In this document: one piece after another, positions 56,651-64,000 of the stretch
Layout: each line of letters begins with the position of its first letter
Position numbering within the stretch: position 1 is the first letter of the stretch
Origin: Telmatactis stephensoni
Lineage: Eukaryota > Cnidaria > Anthozoa > Actiniaria > Isophelliidae
Reading direction: 5' to 3'
Assembly (NCBI GenBank): GCA_029948255.1
Contig: JALIZF010001806.1
Coordinates: forward strand, 682,001 to 746,000
DNA: 64,000 bases
Position numbers and translations under genes: made by a program
The notes under the pieces: model-generated
What the model was told of the DNA's origin: nothing
Databases searched by the model: none
The model's input: only the letters and a program-made list of their open reading frames with translations

Positions 56651-58849
56651 TCTATTGCATTGCACAAATATCTTATGAACTAGCAATGTAATTATTTGAC
56701 ATCTTTCTAAACAATAATCCACAGATGTGGCTGACAGACAGTAGCATGTAAATCAGGGTCTGGCTTTGTGAATGAGGAAAAGTGTTATTTTTAATATAAC
56801 TGAGTATCATTTTGTATGGAGATATTGATTGACAAACTGGTGTGGGATGCCATGCTGCTGCACGGCAATGTTGAAAGTGTGAATTTTAAGGATAATCCAT
56901 AACCATGGCAACACAAAATGTACAAAATGCATTATATATTCTTTAGGAATTTTAACTTAATATTATTATTGCTAGTGATTTATTCTAATATGCTGTCAAA
57001 TTTTGATAGGAATGAGAGTGCTAATTATAGATAATTATTGATTGCCTGAGTATCAGGCTGTGTTAACCCTCCCCCCCTCCCATCTCCAGCCCAGAAATCT
57101 TGCATGGGATGCTGGGAAGGGAAGGATAAGGAAAAGAATATTTTATCAATTTACGTGTTTATCTAATTCCCTCCACAGACTACCCCTTCTTTGGACTTCC
57201 TGTGGCATCGAATGGGGAGAGAGAACTGGGTATATGACAGGGAATTTTTACTCGTTCACAGTAAAGTCTCCTCTTGGTTACCACAGGAAGCCCAAAAATG
57301 TAAAGGAGTTGTCAACAGAGGAGGCTAGTGTTTATCAAATCATAGTTATTTTATCATTCGTTTTTAATCGTTCAAAGGCTACAATTGCAGTTGCCCCTTG
57401 CCAGATTGACTACCTCAAAACATACCAAGAAGCTCTCCAGTGATTGGTTAATTTGTAAATGCTGTATATTTCAATATACATACTTTATTTATTAGGTGTA
57501 ACCTCGCATATTATAATAGATACCTATTTATTTTAACACAGTAAGGATCTCTGACCCCTTTGCCTGCCTGTTTCTTAACTAATGATAACTTAATACTCAT
57601 CGATAGATCCTCTTCCCAGGGACATTTCAGATTTGTACGGAAAAGCAAAGACCTGGGAACGAGGATGTCATCGATAGACGCAATATATTAATGTCGAACT
57701 TGGGCTCCCTGTGGCGTTTCAGAAAGTGGTCGTAACTTAAGGGTAGTAGTAAATCCAAAAAGGTGACATGATTGATTTTCACGAGGATTTACAACTATTT
57801 TAGCCTTTTTTAAGCCTCAGTACCTTATTTAAAGCAATTTCCTCTTATCTTATCAAGTTAAATTGTGAAAATTCCCTTTAGTTTACAATATAGGTATTTC
57901 TTACACACAATTTTACGAACACTCGTAAGTTACGCACGCGCAGTGAAATGTAGCCCCGTTCATTCAAATCAGTTCTCGCTGTAAATATTGTTGACCCCAA
58001 AAAGGAGAAAAAAAGCAGTGAGTGTTAAATTATTAAACATTTGTTGAAAAGCATGAACTGAAAAAGCCTTCATTTGAATATTTGTACCAGCTTTCTCGTT
58101 TGTATACTTAAAATGATTGAAACGGTTCGGTGTAGGGAGGGGTGGGGCTCGGAATTGCACGCATTTTTACGGTTACCAGTTTCGCGCGTGAAAACTAGCC
58201 GTGCTTTAGCCTGGGCCGAGTCTTTTGAGAGCAGGTTAGCGTTAACCCAGGACAAGGTCTAAAGAAAACCATTGTTAACGCTGAGTTACCCGAACAACCG
58301 GGTCCCAGTTTTCACTAGCGACGCGAGCGCAAGCAGGGTAAAGGCGGTGTTACACGCGCAAGACAATTTGCAACAATTTTGCGATCGTCAAGTTCCGGAA
58401 CCGGCTGTTACACGGAACGATTTTCCTTGCAACAGCAACGTACGTGAAGGTCTGTTGGCGCATTTTGTTTTCCTTTTTTTCGGGAGGGGGGGGGGAGGGG
58501 GGGCACTTTTAAATTTGAATCCTAAAGGATTAGTTTTCTTTGGATCAAAGCGATAAGTTTTCGCCAATCCGTCGTTTCATCCCAAAGTATTTATTGGCTA
58601 GTTATTATGCTTACTTTGCTATCAACAGCTATTTTGTTGCGCGGAAAGTTGATGGCCAGCATATTGCACGGACCAACAAATTTCGTCATTTTTTGTTGCA
58701 GGTTTTTGAAGGCGATTCAAAAACCTGCATGCACTGTTGGCCTTACGTTTATCAATCTATGACTGTTACGAGTTGCCGACGCTAAATAAGATTGCTTTAC
58801 CTTTGCTTTAGCCGTGAAAGAAATTTTTTCGCCACCCACTACACTACAC

Positions 58850-58987
58850 ACCACATCCCACCACACACCACACCACACACCACACCACACCACACCACAC
58901 CACACCACACCACACCACACCACACCACACCACACCACACCACACCACACCACACCACACCACACCACACCACACCACACCACACCA
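58850..58987 (+). repeat. (CACAC)n pentanucleotide microsatellite
   Basis: Regular ACACC/CACAC five-base repeats over about 130 bp; frames code artefactual His-Thr repeats. Confidence 0.95.
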
Positions 58988-59892
58988 ATTGTATTCAGAG
59001 AACTACGTTCTTTATTCCCAAAAGTCTAGATCCCGTGCGGAATTTTGCAACAGATAGTAAGGTGTTGTTTTGAATAAATTAACAAACCATGAGGGCTTTA
59101 CTTTGGCAGCTCAAACGTCGACTCGATGTAGTTGCTTACTTTTGAAACTTACTGAATTATACCTAGTGCAGCAAAGTCAACGACACTTGGCAACAGGTAT
59201 GTTAATATCTTGTTCTATCCCATACCTAGAAAATTTCACGAAACAATTCAACAGAATTTGTTAGAAGTCGAAGTAATACAAATTCGCAACGTTCACCTCG
59301 TGGTCACAAAAATTACTCCCCAAGTTTGCTTGAGGATAACATTGGCGTTTAGCTTCTCATCTCTCCATATTTTGTTCACAAATTACAATAGGTATTTGTC
59401 TTTCTTATAGCAGATATGGTTCTCGCTGTTTTGAAATTTTGTTGAGATTTTGGCGGTAGTTTTGACTACATGATTTTGCGTCGTAACAGGCAGCGCAAAT
59501 TTGTATCGCAACTTCTAAGGATTAAATTGGCGCGATACATGTTGTATGTAGTCCTCTATGCCTTTATACTTGATTAATGAAATAGGAAAAAAATTCACCT
59601 TGGAATTTTAGATTTATGACCAATTTTTCTCATAAAGCCATTTTTAAAAATCGTCTGATATCTCGAATTATTTGATCTAATTCGCAGAAAAATAATTACC
59701 GGTACAAATTTCAAGGCTTGTAGACAAATGGCTGCAAATTTCTCAGAAATCGGACAAAGTTTTGTTGTAAAAAGACGCGATTAAAATTTATGTCTGACAA
59801 ACAAATCAATAGGTACGGGCCACCTTAAACCCAGACAATATATGCATTTCTAACGGAAAAGGCAGCAGTCACACTACAATTTTTTATCAAAA

Positions 59893-60400
59893 ATGGTAAT
59901 CTTAAAAACGCTGTTACATGGTGCATATTTTCCCGCAAATCGTTGCGAAATAAGTTGCGTAACTATTGCGCAAATGGCGAGAAAACGATTGCGGCAGCGT
60001 TCTTCGACGTTATGCCGTGTAACACCCTTGCAATGGTCTGCGCAACGTGTTTTGCAATGCCACTGCGAGACGAATTTGCAGAAAAATGCGTCGTCTAATA
60101 GCGCCTATACTGAGTGCAATAATGTCTGCAACACGTCTTGTAATATAGCATTACGAAAGTTGCACGAACCATTGCGGCGTGTAACATACCCTGGATCGCG
60201 TAAAACCATTGCGAGAAAACGATTGCAGTACGTATTATTTTTCGATGCTGCGCAGCGTAACACCATTGCAATGGCTAGTGCAATTAACTTGTTTTGCAAT
60301 GCCACTTCGAGGCAATTTGCAGAAAAATGCGTCTTTCACAGCGTCTTAAACAGCGATTGCAAAGTTTCAGTACGACTGCAGACCTACGCCTGCATTTAAT
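59893..60400. mobile_element. Repeat rich in TTGCGAA/TTGCAAT and GTGTAACA words
   Basis: Repeats of GAAAACGATTGC (twice), GCGTGTAACA(CCC/TACC) (several times) and AATTTGCAGAAAAATGCGTC (60073 and 60318, direct copies). This looks like two or more related elements inserted into each other. A frame stays open for 168 codons but is a by-product of the repeat. Confidence 0.5.
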
Positions 60401-61280
60401 ATATCCCATTAGGAAGTTTTTTGCAGTAACATTTAGATTTACGAATAAATTTATACGCATGGTGATTTTTATTACAGGTAAAACATGAATGCGTTAGATT
60501 TGTTTTCCTTTCGTTATTCACGTTTCTATTCTAATATCTCGGAAAAGCTGGGCATCCCACTGACTGGTCATGACAACACTTTGGCTTCCTGGTACGTGGT
60601 TTCCTGTGTACTTTTCCTTCGCAGGATTTGGCACCCGAACAATAATTTCCTACGAAAAAGAACGTTTTAAGGTTGAAGGCCCGAACACACGATGTAACTT
60701 TTTCTACAACGTTGCGCGTGCAACACAGTGTCCAGCCTAGGCTCGGATTTCAGCCGTCGGGGTTTCGTGCGCCCGCGATCAGAGCCTATAATGCAAATAT
60801 TGTCAGTTTCCTGGGACATTAGATTAGCTTGTGCTAAAGGAACTACCGACGCTAAACATAGTGCTATACGTTTTACCTTAAACCGTTGCAGGGGTGGACA
60901 CACTGTAGAACTGCATGTGATGTGTGCAATATTGTAAAAATCTTTGCAAGAAACATCGTATTGTGTATCCCAGTGTGATATTCAAACTAATCTACATAAA
61001 TTTTGAAGCGCTACTTTTTTCCTCCTAGTTTTTCCTATCCACACTGAAACCGTGTTGCCTTGGAAAATATATCGTTTTTGTGTGGACTACCCGTCTAACG
61101 ACCGTCTAACTGTAACAAAGAAGATACATTTCTTTGAGGGAAAAAGGAGAGAGCTGGGTTGGGATTCCTGTGCTACACAGGAAACCCAATCCTCTCCCTT
61201 TTTCCTAAAGAAACGCCTGCCACCCAGGCTACAATTTATACAGACTAGTATGTATGCTTGGACGTGCCTATATGAGAGAA

Positions 61281-62636
61281 CTATAGCTGGGTCCAACTGA
61301 CTGCATGAATTAAAAACTAGACGAATGGCGAAGGAAAGAAGGAAGGATTAGATGGAAGGGAGAGAATGAAGATAGGATAGAAGGATGGAAGAATTGAAGG
61401 AAAGAACAATAAATATCATCTTTATGAAACTGACATTTTTACCTTCCCATATTCCTTTACAACAGACATTCGTCCACTCAAAACGTCTCTTGCAGTTTCT
61501 TTTAAGATTTTTCAACTTGCAACATACTTTCGGTGATGCTTTCCAGCAGTTAACTGAAACCAAATCGTGTGTCAGCAAATGAATTTATCACATGACCAGT
61601 ACGGCTCTGCTCGGCACGGCTCTGCTCGCACTCTCTTAATAAAACCTTCGGAAAAAGTCACGTGATTGGGGCTGGACGGCTTTCCTCGAGCGGTGCGGTA
61701 AACCCGTCCGGCCCTGCTCGTTTCCGCGCACAATATCTATTTTTTACAGAGTATTTTTATCACATTAAAAAAAAAAAAAAACTAAAACGCTCGGTCGGTA
61801 CGGCATGTTCTCCAGCCAAATATTTTTAGGCCCTCCAACTCAATCAATAAATACATAGTATTGACATACTATTAACTAGTATGTGGTTATGCTAGGAGGG
61901 AAAGAAAAGGGACACCCTGCAATTTTATATTAATTAACTTATATTATTTTCCAATGGGTTTATCTACATTTTCTCAATTTAGTTTGGACTACCTGTGGAA
62001 TTAATGTAAACATCTTACTTACACTGGCACCAAGTGCCAAGGAAACCCTCCTTGCACTGACACATTGGGCCTCCTGTGTATATTCCACCATTACAACACA
62101 TCTTTTGAGGGCTGGTCTTCTCTGCAAAAAGATAGGTAGGTAGGTAGGTGAGTTAAGTATAGGTAGGTAGGTAGGTATAGGTAGGTAGGTAGGTATAGGT
62201 AGATAAGTTAAGTTGGGTAGGTAGGTAGGTGGGTAGGTGGTTAGATGGGTACTAGGTGGGTAGGTAGGTAGGTAGGTATAGGTAGGCGAGTAGGTAGGTA
62301 GATAGGGAGGGAGGGAGGTCTAAACACTAGTCTGAACATGAACGTAAACGGAGTGCTACAATAATGACAACGCATAATTTTCGATTCGTTTTGGCCTTCA
62401 TATACTAAAACAGAGTTTTTCTTTTTTTCTAAGTGCGAATACAAAGAAGAAAAAACAAGATATGCTTTCAAGTATTGATTAGTTTGGTGGTAGCCTAAGC
62501 AAAGCGCTGTTATCATATATATTGTGAATTTACCTCTTTGCGCCGTTACTCCTTGAAGTTGACAAACAACCACAATCAAACACGGGACGAGAATTTGAAT
62601 CATAAACATCGTAAACCCTGAAACTACTGAAAACAT
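61281..62636 (-). CDS. Small secreted cysteine-rich protein with EGF-like exon
   Basis: Exon 1 62636-62534 codes a signal peptide (hydrophobic core MIQILVPCLIVVVCQL, predicted cut near VTAQ). Exon 2 62121-62023 codes an EGF-like module (CCNGGIYTGGPMCQCKEGF then LGTWC). Exon 3 61553-61443 codes a basic module with cysteine spacing C-x7-CC-x8-C-x9-CC. The joins keep phase (1, 1, 1). Exon 2 reads into a stop two codons after its donor (TGT AAG TAA), but the donor there (GTAAGTAAG) is near-perfect and exon 3 continues in frame, so splicing is preferred. A possible last exon of 20 nt at 61300-61281 ends in TAG; that exon is weak. The precursor would be about 110 residues. EGF-like modules usually mediate extracellular binding; function here unknown. 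Nothing resembles a known toxin closely enough to say so. Confidence 0.62.
62139..62322 (+). repeat. (TAGG)n microsatellite
   Basis: GTAGGTAGGTAGG runs with repeated GTATAG interruptions, in intron 1 of the EGF-like gene, starting 15-20 bp from the exon 2 acceptor on the minus strand. Confidence 0.95.
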
Positions 62637-64000
62637 AAATCTTCGTAAACAGGGCAGCAAAGGGCTTTGGCGACGTGTGGCGGCGATGTAATTTTGCTAA
62701 AACTTGCTGCGTGATGCATGATCGATACACTTTGCTCTTTTTTACTACACTACTATACTGCGTATTCTGCGTAAAGCCCGCAAAAATCTCTACCGCCAGC
62801 CGTGTTACTCTGACTGCTAATTCTAAAATGTAGAGATCTAGTGGAAGAATTAAAATCGTCTCTCATATCCCAAAGGGCGCTTCACGGAAGAAGAGTTTTA
62901 CGTCCAACACGGGTTTCCGTAGAGATGAATTCAACTATTCTCAAAAATGCCGTCCATGCTTGAAGAACTATAGAACTCGTCCGTGGCTAGCAACAAATTC
63001 GTCTTATAAAGTTGGCTACAAACTCTTTTCTTGGGTGTAAATGACTTCGTGTCAGTTAAAAAATATGCCACCACTAATCCCTTTTTCGCGATCAGGTAGC
63101 TGTATAGATAGATCACATGAAGAAATCACCAGTTGTACTTACATATGAACTAAAGCTTCTCACGGAAAAGTTCAGCTACTGATTTGATTTTCATATATCT
63201 TGTCGCCAAGCCTTGAAAATATTGTGAGCCAACAATCTCATTTTTTAATTATTGTCATATGCCGCTTATTTGTCTGTATGCTCTCAAGAATTTAAAAGTA
63301 TTTTATAGTTACCATGGTTCGTCTGCTCTCTTGCCTTGCGCAATTGAAGGCCTTTGAGTAAACATTCAGTGGGCGCCTCTTCTGCGTTTATCAAATCGAG
63401 TTCAAGCCAACGTGTAACGTTTTTTTTTTATTATATTGACAAAGCGACAAGAAATTGGCGGGAAAATTTTTTTTAGGACGTACGCGCGCGTACATCCGGG
63501 ACATTTGATACATAAATGTTTCATATCTTCACTAGTGAAAATATGGAAAATTAGTTTCCGGTTAAACAGTTACATAATATTTATCAGTTTCAAACAATCA
63601 CAGCGCGCGTAATATATAGTTATATATAGTTGTCATAGCTACACACGTGCCGTTATGCTCTCAAAAAACCGACAAAACAGATTTTCATTTTTTATTCAGT
63701 ATTTGGAATATACACTATATGACCATAGTCGATATAAAATTGTGAGTTTTTGGTAAGAAAATATAGGACGGCGAACTCTCTTATAATGGATACCTCTAGA
63801 ACTTGGACCTCTAAACGGACACTTCTGCAGCCGGTCCTGGCACTGAAATTCCACCGTACACGGTCTTCAATAAGCTGCGAGCAGAGCCTCCTTTTACCTT
63901 CTCCGCTCTGCTCGCAGGGAAGGTCCTCAATTAAACCCAGCCTGATTTTCAGGCTACTTCAAGCCAGGCATTCCACCGTACAGGATCTTCAACACCCTGC
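62637..64000. other. Right-edge region without identified gene
   Basis: Should hold the promoter of the EGF-like gene on its left. At 63440-63500 the GGCGGGAAAA and GCGTACATCCGGGACAT words resemble 24050-24095, indicating a shared repeat. From about 63830 a direct repeat begins (ATTCCACCGTACACGGTCTTCAA at 63847 and a variant at 63969, quoted in parts), cut off by the window edge. Confidence 0.45.

Larger units (their letters stand above)
55989..61280. other. Gene-free region right of TTC39C
   Basis: No spliced gene could be supported. Contains the TTC39C 3' UTR at its left edge, the microsatellites and repeat listed below, a G-run at 58484-58504, and a hairpin at about 61130-61210 (AAAAAGGAGAGAGCTGGGTT and its inverse). 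A frame at 57160-57440 is open and looks compositionally normal but matches nothing I can name. 57480-58330 and 59060-59860 show nothing notable. A repeat at 60690-60930 has inverted GTGTCCA/TGGACAC words. Confidence 0.5.

Noticed and set aside
57042..57443. Open frame of 133 codons right of TTC39C, faintly helicase-like near its end (AVAPCQIDYLK)
   Set aside because: No conserved helicase motif set, no splice partners and no second supporting signal; could be chance or an eroded element.
58714..59073. His-Thr and Val-Trp-Cys-Gly repeat frames
   Set aside because: Translations of the CACAC microsatellite on the two strands.
59893..60399. 168-codon plus-strand frame
   Set aside because: Lies wholly inside a repeat with direct duplications; the frame follows from the repeat words.

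Overview
This is an AT-rich metazoan nuclear window with many spliced genes. Introns use ordinary GT-AG sites, orthologues of vertebrate genes keep their full domain structure, and non-coding DNA is packed with short inverted-repeat elements, simple repeats and tRNA-derived repeats. The mix (LDAH, RAB32, UQCRB, TTC39C, two-pore potassium channels, a long secreted low-complexity protein) fits a non-bilaterian animal, most likely an anthozoan cnidarian such as a stony coral. That placement is inference; no marker in the window proves it. All exon models were built by hand from reading frame, splice consensus and phase, and every complete model stays in frame across all joins.

Layout from left to right. 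410-2897 (-): N-terminal exons of an unrecognised coiled-coil protein that runs off the left edge. 3963-6126 (+): LDAH, two coding exons. 6127-8938: a cluster of inverted-repeat elements. 8939-12360 (-): a giant exon coding a degenerate granulin domain followed by basic, acidic and Ser-Gly-rich sequence with tandem 42-residue repeats. 13002-17659 (-): a seven-exon secreted SGNH hydrolase. 21940-24961 and 27602-30943 (-): two tandem two-pore-domain potassium channel genes with matching exon lengths in exons 1 and 2. 32993-37990 (+): RAB32, seven exons. 41438-42924 (-): UQCRB, three exons, head to head with TTC39C at 43210-55988 (+), sixteen exons. 61281-62636 (-): a small secreted cysteine-rich protein with an EGF-like exon.

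The genes do not form an operon or pathway. LDAH (lipid droplets), RAB32 (lysosome-related organelle and mitochondrial traffic), UQCRB (respiratory complex III) and TTC39C are housekeeping genes. The granulin-like protein, the SGNH hydrolase and the EGF-like peptide are secreted or predicted secreted and are the accessory part of the window.

Between and inside the genes lie at least fifteen families of short non-autonomous elements with terminal inverted repeats; several occur two to four times here and are confirmed by comparing copies within the window. No transposase, reverse transcriptase domain, rRNA or CRISPR was found. One tRNA-derived SINE, one degenerate tRNA-like stretch and two copies of a repeat with widely separated tRNA A and B boxes were found.
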